Positions 6,937 through 14,226 of a stretch of DNA of 14,226 nt are shown here, one piece after another. Numbering within the stretch: position 1 is the first letter of the stretch; each line of letters opens with the position of its first letter. Source of the DNA: JANXXV01 sp038230275 (GTDB lineage: Bacteria; Acidobacteriota; Terriglobia; Bryobacterales; Bryobacteraceae); assembly GCA_038230275.1 (NCBI GenBank), contig JBBRNO010000162.1:1-14226 (forward strand), given 5' to 3'. The notes under the pieces are model-generated. The model saw nothing but the letters and a program-made list of their open reading frames with translations. It did not search any database and was not told where the DNA came from. The translations under genes and the position numbers were made by a program.

Positions 6937-8673
6937 CTATTTTTCCGGGCTGCCGGACCCTCTGCGGATGGTAACTATCCGGTCCGTATCCGGAAATACC
7001 CACGATTCGCCCGCGCCATCGGGCCAACGAATCAGGAGTGTGACCGGACCGGCATCAGCGCCCAACCCAAAGTGAACGCGTGCATCGCTGGCAGTTAAAT
7101 ATCCATAAGCCGTGTGGACCACGCGCCGCAGCGGAGGCCGGGTGCCGCGTCTCAGCTCAAGCGCCGCCCCATATCCGAACCGGTTGGAGGGTCCCCCGTC
7201 CACCCGAATCGTCAGCCAGTGGTTCCCGCTGCCGCTCTCGTTTCGTAGCAGCCGAATCGGTCCCGCGTTGTTCGTCACCACAATATCCACTCGCCCGTCG
7301 TTATCGAGATCGCCAAAGGCCGCGCCCCGGCTGATTTCGCTGTACCTTAGCCCTTCCCCGGCCTCCGCGGTTACGTCCTCAAAATGAGCCGGGTCGCCGG
7401 CGCTCCGCAACAACAGGTTTCTCTGGTTGTAGGGGTAGGGTCCGCCACGCTGGCCGCCCTCAATTTTCACCGCTCCATTGGCGATGAACAGATCCAGCCG
7501 TCCCGAGTTCAGTGAATCGAACCAACCGGCGCCAAATCCGGTAAACGCCACCGTGGCCTTGCTCAGACCGCGGGCTTCAGACACCTCGGCAAATCCCACC
7601 GTGCCCCGATTCTCATACAACGAGGCGCCTTCGTTTGTCAGATTGGTGATCAGCAGATCCGGCTTGCCGTCACCGTTGATGTCCGCCGCTGCCACGCCCA
7701 TGCCGGCCCGTGCCTTTCCCGTTTCCGGTAGTGCCGCGCCCAACTCCATCGCGCTCTCGGAAAATGTTCCATTCTGGCGGTTTAACCACAGGTGATTCGG
7801 CCGCCCGTCATTGGCCACATAAAGATCCAGCCAGCCGTCGCCGTTCAGGTCAACCGCCGTGACACCCAGGCCTGAACTCGCCGCCGCGCCAATTCCCGAT
7901 TTCTCCGTGACATCCTCAAAGCGCCCGCCGCCCAGATTGTGAAACAACCGGCTGGGGAGTCCATCGTAGACGTCCGGTCCGCAATAGTCCGTCTCATCGC
8001 TCGGCCCCTTGCATTGCTTATGATTCGCCGGACTGAAGTTCACGTAACTGGTCACGAAAAGGTCTTGCAGTCCATCCCGGTCATAGTCGAAGAAAACCGC
8101 GCTGGTGGACCATCCCTTCACGGCCGTGCCAGACGCTGCGGTGATATCGGTGAAGCGTCCTCCGCCGTCATTCCGGTAGAGTCTGCTGGTTCCGTAATAC
8201 GTCACGTAAAGGTCCAGATCCCCGTCGTTGTCAATATCACCGGTGGCGACACCCATTCCGGCGCCTTCCAGGTGAAGACCGGACTCCTCCGTGACATCGG
8301 TAAAATGCAGCTTTCCGCCCGGGATCACATCGTTCCGGTAGAGACGGCTTCCCGGCTTGGCCGGTGGCGGGAGCAGCGCATGTTCCCCGAAAGCGGGCGG
8401 AACCACATAGTCGCCCTGCACGATCAACAGGTCCAGATCGCCATCGTTATCGTAGTCAAACAACGCCGCACCCGAGCCGACAATTTCGGGCATATAGAAC
8501 TTGCCCGTGGCCCCGTTGAAATGCTGAAAAACTAGGCCAGCCTCCCGAGCAACATCCCGGAAATGAGCCGCTTGCGTCTGGGTCGGTTTCGGCGTGCCGC
8601 ATCCGCAAAGAGCGCAGAACAGAGCCGCCGCCAGCAACCTGTGCGCAGGCCCGGAAAGGGTGGAATTCAGCAT
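6937..8673 (-). CDS. CRTAC1-family exported lipoprotein with FG-GAP repeats and ASPIC/UnbV domain
   Basis: The product (578 aa from ATG 8673) begins with a lipoprotein-type signal: a hydrophobic stretch LLAAALFCAL followed by LCGC, with probable lipidated Cys25. Seven FG-GAP/VCBS blades carry calcium-binding loops such as DYDNDGDLDL, DIDNDGDLDL, DYDRDGLQDL, DLNGDGWLDL, DINGDGKPDL and DLDNDGRVDI; one blade (DSLNSGRLDL) is degenerate. The C-terminal ASPIC/UnbV domain (about 484-570) has NHWLTIRVDGG, SNRFGYGA, HFGLGADA and IRWPDG. A longer start at 8727 is possible but would overlap the divergent TPR gene by 26 nt and place 18 extra residues before the signal peptide, so 8673 is preferred. No clear Shine-Dalgarno is seen. 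It is probably a surface-attached beta-propeller. The family is abundant in Acidobacteriota; its function is largely unknown. Confidence 0.93.
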   Translation of the reverse strand: MLNSTLSGPAHRLLAAALFCALCGCGTPKPTQTQAAHFRDVAREAGLVFQHFNGATGKFYMPEIVGSGAALFDYDNDGDLDLLIVQGDYVVPPAFGEHALLPPPAKPGSRLYRNDVIPGGKLHFTDVTEESGLHLEGAGMGVATGDIDNDGDLDLYVTYYGTSRLYRNDGGGRFTDITAASGTAVKGWSTSAVFFDYDRDGLQDLFVTSYVNFSPANHKQCKGPSDETDYCGPDVYDGLPSRLFHNLGGGRFEDVTEKSGIGAAASSGLGVTAVDLNGDGWLDLYVANDGRPNHLWLNRQNGTFSESAMELGAALPETGKARAGMGVAAADINGDGKPDLLITNLTNEGASLYENRGTVGFAEVSEARGLSKATVAFTGFGAGWFDSLNSGRLDLFIANGAVKIEGGQRGGPYPYNQRNLLLRSAGDPAHFEDVTAEAGEGLRYSEISRGAAFGDLDNDGRVDIVVTNNAGPIRLLRNESGSGNHWLTIRVDGGPSNRFGYGAALELRRGTRPPLRRVVHTAYGYLTASDARVHFGLGADAGPVTLLIRWPDGAGESWVFPDTDRIVTIRRGSGSPEK

Positions 8674-8701
8674 CAAGGGACTAACGTTATAATACTCCCT
8701 G
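8674..8701. promoter_or_regulatory. Very short divergent intergenic region with a TATAAT element
   Basis: Only 28 nt separate the two divergent start codons. TATAAT (8688-8693, plus) reads as TATTAT on the minus strand (8694-8689), giving a plausible -10 in each direction. The plus-strand element would start transcription almost at ATG 8702, implying a leaderless or nearly leaderless mRNA. No -35 is evident. Alternatively one or both starts are misplaced. Confidence 0.35.
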
Positions 8702-10120
8702 ATGCGAATCTGGGCGGTGGCAGCCATCGGATCGGCGATGCTGGCGGCCTACGCTTGTCAGAGCAGCCCTCCGCCTATACCTGCCCTGCCAACTGGCTCT
8801 TTCTCCCCGGTTGTCCGGGCTCAACTGGAGCGGGCCTATCAATCCGCTTCGGCTGAACCTTCTAACGCCGCTGCGTCCGGCGAATATGGAGTCGTGCTGC
8901 ACGCCTATGGCTTGGATGACGGCGCCGTCGCCTGTTACCGGCGAGCCATCCGCCTGGGCGGAGCCTCGCCGCGCTGGCCCTACTATCTGGGCATGATTTC
9001 CTTCCGCAGGAAACAGTACGTAGATGCCGTGATTCAGTTCCGGCTGGCCGTGGAACGGGCTCCTTCCGAACCCGCTGTTCGCCTCCACCTGGCCGACGCA
9101 CTCGCTTCCGCGGGCCGTCCGGCCGAGGCCAAAACCGAGTACGGACGGGTGCTTGACGCAAATCCGCAGGCCGCCCAGGCGCAATTCGGTTTAGGACGAA
9201 TCGCCGAGGCCGCCGGCCAACCTGCGGAGGCCGCACAGCGGTTCCAGCAGGCGTGCAAGCTTGCACCGGAATACCGCGACGCGCAACTGGCTCTCGCCAA
9301 AATCTACCGGGCTTTAGACCAGAAGCGGCAAGCGGACGAAGCGGTGGCGCGTGCGCGGGATCTGGATGAAGTCCCTCCGCCGCTGGCGGACCCGCTCCGC
9401 GAAGAATTAGTCGCGGCGGACCGTAGCACCCAGGGCCATATACGTCGCTCCATCGCTTATGAGCGATCCGGGCGCGTGCCGGAGGCAATCCAACAACTCG
9501 AACAGGCACTGCAAGTTGAAGACGGAAACTTAACGTGCCACCTAAACCTGATTGCACTTCTTACCCGGATGGGAAGATTTGAGGAAGCCCAACAGCACTA
9601 CCGGCGCGCCGTGGCCATCAATCCCAAAGAATCTTACAGCCACTTTTACTACGCGAATGCCTTGGCGGCTCAAAGTAGGTTTCCAGAGGCGGCAGCGACC
9701 CTGGCCCTCGCCCTGGAATTGAACCCCCAATTGACGGCCGGCCAGATTCTGATGGGGGACTTACAGGTTGCACTCGGTAACAAGACAGCGGCCGAGACAC
9801 ATTACCGGACAGCGTTGGCCAGCAAGCCGGACGATGCTGTAGCGAATCGTGGTCTGGGGCTGATCTTGAGCGAGAGACTTCACTTCGAACAGGCCATTCC
9901 CTTTCTCCAGAATTCCCTCAAGGAGCCCGATCCCCAGACGGGCCGGACGGCTCGGGCGCTGGCGAATGCCTACCGCAGCACCGGAAAAAGCGAGCTCGCC
10001 TTGCAAGTGCTCTCCAATGCCGAGAGCGATATGATTTTGCGGGGAACTCCCACCCAGCGGATGCTCTTCGACCGCGACTTGGCCGGCGCGAAGCGGCTAG
10101 GTCGTAACGGAGTCAAATAA
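8702..10120 (+). CDS. Tetratricopeptide-repeat (TPR) exported protein, probable lipoprotein
   Basis: The product is 472 aa. It starts with a signal-like hydrophobic stretch (AVAAIGSAMLAAYAC); Cys19 may be lipidated, though AYAC is an imperfect lipobox. The rest is a solenoid of roughly ten TPR units. Examples are VDAVIQFRLAVERAPSEP, AEAAQRFQQACKLAPEYRDA, PEAIQQLEQALQVED, EEAQQHYRRAVAINPKES and PEAAATLALALELNP. TPR solenoids bind partner proteins. Divergent pairing with a CRTAC1 protein suggests the two act together in the periplasm or at the outer membrane; this is inference from context, since such neighbours recur in Acidobacteriota. No Shine-Dalgarno precedes ATG 8702. No clear terminator was found in the 150 nt after the stop. 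Confidence 0.9.
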   Translation: MRIWAVAAIGSAMLAAYACQSSPPPIPALPTGSFSPVVRAQLERAYQSASAEPSNAAASGEYGVVLHAYGLDDGAVACYRRAIRLGGASPRWPYYLGMISFRRKQYVDAVIQFRLAVERAPSEPAVRLHLADALASAGRPAEAKTEYGRVLDANPQAAQAQFGLGRIAEAAGQPAEAAQRFQQACKLAPEYRDAQLALAKIYRALDQKRQADEAVARARDLDEVPPPLADPLREELVAADRSTQGHIRRSIAYERSGRVPEAIQQLEQALQVEDGNLTCHLNLIALLTRMGRFEEAQQHYRRAVAINPKESYSHFYYANALAAQSRFPEAAATLALALELNPQLTAGQILMGDLQVALGNKTAAETHYRTALASKPDDAVANRGLGLILSERLHFEQAIPFLQNSLKEPDPQTGRTARALANAYRSTGKSELALQVLSNAESDMILRGTPTQRMLFDRDLAGAKRLGRNGVK

Positions 10121-10215
10121 ACTACTGCAAACCACCCTACTATCCGAGGGAAACTTACGTACCTGCGCTCTCGTACTAATAAGATTCCGTTGATCCAATA
10201 GGCCCAACGTACTAT

Positions 10216-10243
10216 TTGAATTGCACTAGTTTTCAGCTATCAT
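10216..10243 (+). promoter_or_regulatory. Possible sigma-70-type promoter of the PEP-CTERM gene
   Basis: TTGAAT (10216-10221) and TATCAT (10238-10243) are spaced 16 nt apart and match the housekeeping consensus at 4 of 6 and 5 of 6 positions. The predicted start near 10250 precedes the ribosome site (10255-10260). A CGTACTA heptamer occurs at 10172-10178 and again at 10208-10214, just upstream of the -35, and might be an operator. Confidence 0.4.
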
Positions 10244-10270
10244 CATGACTTAGTTGGAGGTTGGTTCTCA

Positions 10271-10939
10271 GTGCACACTTTCTCGATGCGAGTTACCCGG
10301 TATGGTCTTCTGGCCCTGTTTCTGACAGCGTTTTCCATGTCAGCTACCACATTCGATTTCTCCACCGGCAATGACTTCGGATTTGCGAATGGAAGCAACA
10401 CGAATGGATCCTGGGCCTTCACCAGTAATTCATGGCAACTGACGTACGATAACAACTCTGATGTCTCGCTGTTGAGTCCGATCCTCACTGCCAGCGGCGG
10501 CGCCGTAACACTGCAATTCACCCACAGCCGGAACTTCGAGTCCACCTTCGACGGCGGAATTGTGGAACTGGCTCTTAACGGCGGCGGTTTTAGCAAGATC
10601 ACAGCCTTTACGCAAAACGGATATGACCAGAGCATTGGCTTATCTGGTCTTGCCGGCCCTGTTTTCTCAGATTCGTTTTCCTCACAGACCTCCATCGCAG
10701 ATCTCGGGACTCTGGCGGCGGGCGATTCGCTGCAACTTCGGTGGCACTCAGGTTCAGACGGTTCAGAGTTTCCAGCTGCTCCGAACTGGGTTCTGACTTC
10801 TGTGGACGTGAGCGGCTTAGCGGTCTCGGATGGGCCCTCCGCACCCTCCGGTATCCCGGAACCCGCAACGCTGTCGCTGGCAGCAATCGCTTTTGCCGGT
10901 ATGTCGCTTCTCTGGAAATACAACGCCCGCCAACGATAG
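10271..10939 (+). CDS. Small exported PEP-CTERM protein
   Basis: The 222-aa product has an N-terminal signal peptide (YGLLALFLTAFSMSA) and ends in a PEP-CTERM sorting signal at about 196-222: IPEPATLSLAAIAFAG as motif plus hydrophobic segment, then a basic tail (KYNARQR). In the family this tag is cut by an exosortase (EpsH/XrtA type) in exopolysaccharide-producing bacteria. The middle is rich in Gly, Ser, Asn and aromatic residues and is probably all-beta; I do not recognise a fold, though it resembles jelly-roll-like sorting substrates. GTG 10271 is chosen because TGGAGG lies 10 nt upstream; ATG 10286 would be 25 nt from it. No exosortase gene is in the window. It looks monocistronic, between the TPR gene and the EF-P gene. 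Confidence 0.88.
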   Translation: MHTFSMRVTRYGLLALFLTAFSMSATTFDFSTGNDFGFANGSNTNGSWAFTSNSWQLTYDNNSDVSLLSPILTASGGAVTLQFTHSRNFESTFDGGIVELALNGGGFSKITAFTQNGYDQSIGLSGLAGPVFSDSFSSQTSIADLGTLAAGDSLQLRWHSGSDGSEFPAAPNWVLTSVDVSGLAVSDGPSAPSGIPEPATLSLAAIAFAGMSLLWKYNARQR

Positions 10940-11044
10940 TTTTCTACACACCATCGCTCATCCCGCCAGCCCGTATCCTATACTTGAAAGGAACTGCAAT
11001 TGGGTCGGCAGCGCCATTGCCGCCGCCCCGCCTTTAAGGAATTC

Positions 11045-11620
11045 ATGGCCGTCCTGATTGATGCGATTAACGTCAAGCGCAGAACTTTGTTTGAGCTCGA
11101 TAATACCCCTTTCTCCTGCCTGGAAGCGGAAGTAAGCACGCCTACGGCTCGTGGCGGCCAGACCCTGGTGCGCCTCAAGATCCGCAACCTTCTCACCAGC
11201 GCGGTCTTTGAGCGGACATTTAAGGCGGGTGAAAAATTCAAGGAGCCGGATCTCCAACTGGTCCCCGCCTCCTATCTCTATTCCGACAATGAGGGATTTC
11301 ACTTCCTGGACCAGGAAAGCTTTGAGACTCTCACCCTCGCGGAGGAAACCATCGGCAATGCGTTGGATTTCCTGACCGAAGGCGCCCTGATCCAGTTGCA
11401 CAAATACAACGGCAATCCCATCGGGTTGCAACTGCCAATGTTCGTCGAACTGGTGGTCGCTCACACCGAACCCGGCGTGCGCGGCGATTCCTCCAGCGGC
11501 AGCGTCACCAAGCCCGCCACACTGGAGACAGGCCTGGAGATCCGCGTTCCTCTCTTTATCAAGCAAGGCGAAAAGGTGAAGGTATCAACCGAGGACCGCA
11601 GCTTCACCGGCCGCGCGTGA
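11045..11620 (+). CDS. Elongation factor P family protein with an EfpL/YeiP-like loop
   Basis: At 191 aa this has exactly EF-P length and three-domain layout. EF-P family factors enter the ribosomal E site and relieve stalling at proline-rich motifs. Domain I carries the tip loop STPTARGGQTL with Arg36. Domain III has FVELVV, EPGVRGDSSSGS and the signature KPATLETGLEIRVPLFI. The loop is one residue longer than the PGKG loop of E. coli EF-P and, from memory, matches SPTARGAATL of E. coli YeiP/EfpL, with Arg at the tip. The C-terminal EDRSFTGRA also resembles YeiP. It may be an EfpL-type paralogue, or this Arg-type loop may be the ordinary EF-P of the lineage. ATG 11045 has AAGGA 4 nt upstream and gives the canonical N-terminus; an in-frame start at 11000 adds 15 unlikely residues. 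The stop is 1 nt from the end of the convergent cupin gene. Confidence 0.95.
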   Translation: MAVLIDAINVKRRTLFELDNTPFSCLEAEVSTPTARGGQTLVRLKIRNLLTSAVFERTFKAGEKFKEPDLQLVPASYLYSDNEGFHFLDQESFETLTLAEETIGNALDFLTEGALIQLHKYNGNPIGLQLPMFVELVVAHTEPGVRGDSSSGSVTKPATLETGLEIRVPLFIKQGEKVKVSTEDRSFTGRA

Positions 11621-11621
11621 A

Positions 11622-12299
11622 CTAGCTCTTGATCTCGACAATGAGGATCTCGAGCGGCTTATCGTTCAGATTTTCTTCCTTGTGCGTCTTCCCGGTTCCC
11701 CACGAAGCCTCGCCGGCTTTGTGGACGACAGTCTCTACCTTCCCCTGGGAATCCGTACTCCGCACGTTCTGATCGGTCAGCGCCACCGACACGCGATTGA
11801 GCACATGCTCATGCATCGGAATCTTTTCATGCGCGCCAACGCGTACCCGCAAAACGCGGACCTGGTCGTTTTCAAACTCCAGCTTGTAGTGCTTCGGATC
11901 CACCTTCAGCACATCCTGCGCGCTGGCAGCCTTCACTCCGCTACCGGCCTTCCGTAACTCCACCTCAATAATGTTGAAAGGCACGTCGGTGGTCACTTCG
12001 GGAGCGTGCATTCCATCGGCGGCGCTCCACTTCACGTCGCCCGCTTTCCAATCGAAGTTCCCCGGCTTCCTCCCATCCTGATACTCAATCCGCTGGCTGC
12101 CCGCCTGCAAATAGATCATGATGCGGTTCATCTTGTGTTCGTGGGCCTTTCCTTTCACGTGCGGCTTTTCCAGCGCCCGGAAAACATTCACCTGGTCGTT
12201 TTCAAAAAACTTTGCCGAAGGTTCCGCCGAGAAGCCGGCCAGCGCCGCGAAGCAAACAAGAGTCGATGAGTACATAGCGTTTTTCACGCCCTGTATCAT
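11622..12299 (-). CDS. Exported tandem-cupin protein
   Basis: The 225-aa product has a signal peptide (hydrophobic STLVCFAALAGFSA) followed by two cupin-like repeats. Each opens with FENDQV (32-41 and 142-151) and has an HEH metal-ligand motif 21 residues later (His53/His55 and His163/His165). The repeats are offset by exactly 110 residues, and 17 bp are identical at DNA level (11860-11876 and 12190-12206), so it arose by internal duplication. Small cupins bind metals or sugars or act as simple enzymes; no substrate can be read here. ATG 12299 is the furthest start. ATG 12275 (MYSSTLVC) and a GTG just before it would also leave a good signal peptide, and no clear ribosome site decides between them. 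It is divergent from the esterase gene (148-nt gap) and converges on the EF-P gene. Confidence 0.8.
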   Translation of the reverse strand: MIQGVKNAMYSSTLVCFAALAGFSAEPSAKFFENDQVNVFRALEKPHVKGKAHEHKMNRIMIYLQAGSQRIEYQDGRKPGNFDWKAGDVKWSAADGMHAPEVTTDVPFNIIEVELRKAGSGVKAASAQDVLKVDPKHYKLEFENDQVRVLRVRVGAHEKIPMHEHVLNRVSVALTDQNVRSTDSQGKVETVVHKAGEASWGTGKTHKEENLNDKPLEILIVEIKS

Positions 12300-12434
12300 A
12301 TCGCATTCCCGGTAAAGTTCTCCTCCGTTCCTTCGTCAACTCTGCATAAACTGCGATGCCGATCCCCCGTTGCGTTAAGATTGTTGACGATTTCCCCGGA
12401 GTTGCATGATCGCGACTCGCAAGCGCCAACAGAT

Positions 12435-12441
12435 AAAGGAG
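12435..12441 (+). promoter_or_regulatory. Ribosome binding site that sets the esterase start
   Basis: AAAGGAG lies 6 nt before ATG 12448. An upstream in-frame ATG at 12406 would place this site inside the coding region and add 14 residues before the signal peptide, so 12448 is preferred. Confidence 0.8.
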
Positions 12442-12447
12442 TCCCGA

Positions 12448-13572
12448 ATGTTCCGTCTTCTCAGCATCGCGTTCTTCATCAGCCTCACCGCCGGCATGAA
12501 CCCGGCCCTGGCCCAAGCCCCGGCCACCCGCCCACCGCGCCCAACGCCGCCCACCCGCGATCCCAACACGCCCGGTTATGTCACCGCGAAAGACTTGCCC
12601 GACGGCGCGAACGCTCCCGTGCAGGAAGACGGAAACTTCATCCTCGGCCCCACCCACAACCCCGCCCCGGAAATGACCGTGCAGGAAGGCGTGCCGCAGG
12701 GCGCCGTCTTCAACTTCACCATGGAATCGGCCGACAGCAAGTTCTACCCCGGCATCGCCCGCGAGCCCAACACCTTCGGCACACCCGACCCTGCCGACCC
12801 CGCCAAGCTGATTGTCACCACCAGCCACCCCGCTCCCTACACTCGCCGCGTCGCTGTCTACGTCCCCAAACAATACGTTCCCGGCACCGTCGCGCCCTTC
12901 ATCGTCGGAGCGGACGGGCCGGACAAAGCGCTGTTCACGGCCCTGGATAATCTGATCGCCCAGCATCGCGTGCCCGTGATGATCGCCATCTCCATCAGCA
13001 ACGGCAGCGGCGACGCCCAGGGCAGCCAGCGGGGCCTGGAATACGACACCATGTCCGGCCGCTACGCGGAATTCGTCGAGAAAGAAGTGCTGCCTCTGGT
13101 GGAAAAGCAATACGGCGTGAAACTGACCAAAGATCCCGACGGCCGCGCAACCATGGGCGGCAGCTCCGGCGGCTCCTGCGCCTTGATCATGGCGTGGTAC
13201 CACCCGGAGCTCTACCACCGCGTTCTCACCTATTCCGGAACCTATGTGAACCAGCAGTGGCCCTACAACGCCGAGACCCCGCACGGCGCATGGGAGTTCC
13301 ATGAACATCTCATCCCCAACACCCCTGCCAAGCCGATCCGCCTCTGGATGGAAGTGGGCGACCGCGACAATCTCTCCAGGAACGACAGCTACCACGACTG
13401 GGTCCTCGACAATGAGCTCATGGCAAAGGTGCTGGCCGCCAAGGGCTATCATTATCAGTTCGTTTTCGCGCGAAACGCCGGGCACACCGACCGCACCGTG
13501 AAACAACAAACGCTACCCGAAGCTCTGGAATATGTATGGCAAGGCTACCCGATCGCCGGGTCGAAGAAGTAA
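12448..13572 (+). CDS. Exported alpha/beta-hydrolase esterase (esterase D / Fes-like family)
   Basis: The 374-aa product has a signal peptide (FRLLSIAFFISLTAG, cleavage probably after ALA, residue 23) and a Pro-rich linker. An esterase-D-type (PF00756-like) hydrolase domain follows. The nucleophile elbow is GGSSGG (237-242), with probable Ser240. The acid is probably Asp305 or Asp307 (EVGDRDN), and the His is His346 (NAGHTD). Core strands RVAVYVPKQY and PVMIAISISN, and LYHRVLTYSGTYVN after the elbow, fit the family, which includes enterochelin esterases, feruloyl/acetyl-xylan esterases and S-formylglutathione hydrolases. Export and an Acidobacteriota-like host suggest a carbohydrate- or siderophore-ester substrate, but the sequence does not decide. 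It is followed after 27 nt by the dehydrogenase gene in the same direction, so the two may be co-transcribed. Confidence 0.92.
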   Translation: MFRLLSIAFFISLTAGMNPALAQAPATRPPRPTPPTRDPNTPGYVTAKDLPDGANAPVQEDGNFILGPTHNPAPEMTVQEGVPQGAVFNFTMESADSKFYPGIAREPNTFGTPDPADPAKLIVTTSHPAPYTRRVAVYVPKQYVPGTVAPFIVGADGPDKALFTALDNLIAQHRVPVMIAISISNGSGDAQGSQRGLEYDTMSGRYAEFVEKEVLPLVEKQYGVKLTKDPDGRATMGGSSGGSCALIMAWYHPELYHRVLTYSGTYVNQQWPYNAETPHGAWEFHEHLIPNTPAKPIRLWMEVGDRDNLSRNDSYHDWVLDNELMAKVLAAKGYHYQFVFARNAGHTDRTVKQQTLPEALEYVWQGYPIAGSKK

Positions 13573-13599
13573 GCTGACCGGCGTCGCGGATAGAAAAAC

Positions 13600-14226
13600 G
13601 TGAAAACAGTTCTGATCACCGGTGCGGGGAGGGGCATTGGACTGGCCACGGCCCAAGCCTTCGAGTCTGCGGGCTGGAGCGTAGTCTCACTCGACAAGGA
13701 GTTCGGTGCCGGGGTCGTGGGCGAGCGCCTTCAGTTCGATCTGCGCCGCGCCGCGGACATTCCCGCGATGGTCGCATCGCTCGGCGGCGTGGACGCGCTG
13801 GTGAACAACGCCGCCGTACTTTACTGCGACCCCGTGGAGGCCATCCCGGAGGAGCACCGCCGCGAGATCCTCGCCGTCAATCTGGAAGCACCTTCGGCGT
13901 TGATCGCCGCAGTGGCGCCCGGTATGAAGGCGCGCCGCTCCGGCCGCATCGTGAATGTGAGCTCCGTGTCGGCCTTCACCGGACATCCGGATCTTTGGTA
14001 CGGCGTGACGAAGGCTGGACTGTTAAATCTGACGAAATCCTGGGCCCGAGTGCTAGGTCCGCACGGGGTACTGGTGAACGCCGTCGCTCCGGGGCCGACC
14101 CAGACCCGCATGTACGACCAGCTACCCCAATCGCGCCGCGACGACGTAATGCGCGCCGTTTACTCCGGCCGGGTCTGTCAGCCCGAAGAAGTCGCGGCCG
14201 CGATCCTCTGGTTGGGCAGCACCTGC
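13600..14226 (+). CDS. Short-chain dehydrogenase/reductase, N-terminal 209 codons (runs off right edge)
   Basis: This is a classical SDR with an NAD(P)-binding Rossmann fold. It has the glycine motif TGAGRGIG (7-14), Asp32 at the end of strand 2 (which favours NAD over NADP), NNAA (69-72), Asn94, Ser121/Ser122 (NVSS), and the catalytic pair Tyr134 and Lys138 (YGVTK). NAVAPGPTQTRM then forms the substrate-loop entry. The start is GTG 13600: the codon three before it is TAG, so no earlier start exists in this frame, and a weak GGATAG lies upstream. The frame stays open to the window end, where a typical SDR has about 40 residues left. The region after strand 2 is shorter than usual. The substrate is unknown. 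It follows the esterase by 27 nt and may share its transcript. Confidence 0.93.
   Translation, partial: MKTVLITGAGRGIGLATAQAFESAGWSVVSLDKEFGAGVVGERLQFDLRRAADIPAMVASLGGVDALVNNAAVLYCDPVEAIPEEHRREILAVNLEAPSALIAAVAPGMKARRSGRIVNVSSVSAFTGHPDLWYGVTKAGLLNLTKSWARVLGPHGVLVNAVAPGPTQTRMYDQLPQSRRDDVMRAVYSGRVCQPEEVAAAILWLGSTC

Noticed and set aside
7939..8535. Plus-strand open frame of 198 codons within the CRTAC1 gene.
   Set aside because: It is a shadow of the repeated DxDxDG coding sequence on the minus strand.
10243..10923. Minus-strand open frame of 226 codons opposite the PEP-CTERM gene.
   Set aside because: The plus strand carries both a signal peptide and a PEP-CTERM tail in one frame with a good ribosome site; the minus frame has no recognisable motif.
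12202..13509. Long minus-strand open frame (435 codons) opposite the esterase.
   Set aside because: Its Gly/Val/Ala-rich translation is typical of antisense to a GC-rich gene. The plus strand has a signal peptide, catalytic motifs and a ribosome site. It also overlaps the cupin start.

Overview
The window looks like chromosomal DNA of a GC-rich bacterium. The most likely source is the Acidobacteriota (Bryobacterales/Solibacter-like). The reasons are a tRNA-Tyr/tRNA-Thr/EF-Tu cluster, a CRTAC1 (FG-GAP plus ASPIC/UnbV) lipoprotein divergent from a lipoprotein-like TPR protein, and a PEP-CTERM exported protein. This assignment is inferred from gene content; no marker gene was searched.

Layout. 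(1) 1-634, minus strand: tRNA-Tyr(GTA), tRNA-Thr(GGT) and the first 127 codons of tuf, which runs off the left edge. (2) 635-1691: no intact gene, but 1021-1459 reads like a decayed reading frame (one frameshift, two in-frame TGA). (3) 1692-6904, plus strand, five closely packed genes: a 252-aa protein with an antitoxin-like tail, a MazF/PemK-type toxin overlapping it by 16 nt, a SIR2-like/TIR-like fusion, a soluble triple-GAF histidine kinase (ATGA overlap) and a stand-alone receiver (1-nt gap). (4) 6937-10120: a divergent pair, CRTAC1 lipoprotein (minus) and TPR protein (plus). (5) 10271-10939: a small PEP-CTERM protein. (6) 11045-11620: an EF-P family factor whose loop resembles EfpL/YeiP rather than canonical EF-P. 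(7) 11622-12299, minus: an exported tandem-cupin protein. (8) 12448-13572: an exported alpha/beta-hydrolase esterase. (9) 13600 to the right edge: the first 209 codons of a short-chain dehydrogenase.

The stretch 1692-6904 is the part worth attention. It joins a toxin-antitoxin-like pair to a putative NAD-consuming SIR2 effector and a phosphorelay with neither a membrane segment nor a DNA-binding output. A reasonable hypothesis is a cytosolic sensor-kinase/receiver module that gates a SIR2-TIR effector (stress response or anti-phage abortive infection), next to a linked addiction module. Order, overlaps and motifs are read directly from the sequence. The defence role and any coupling between the modules are inference.
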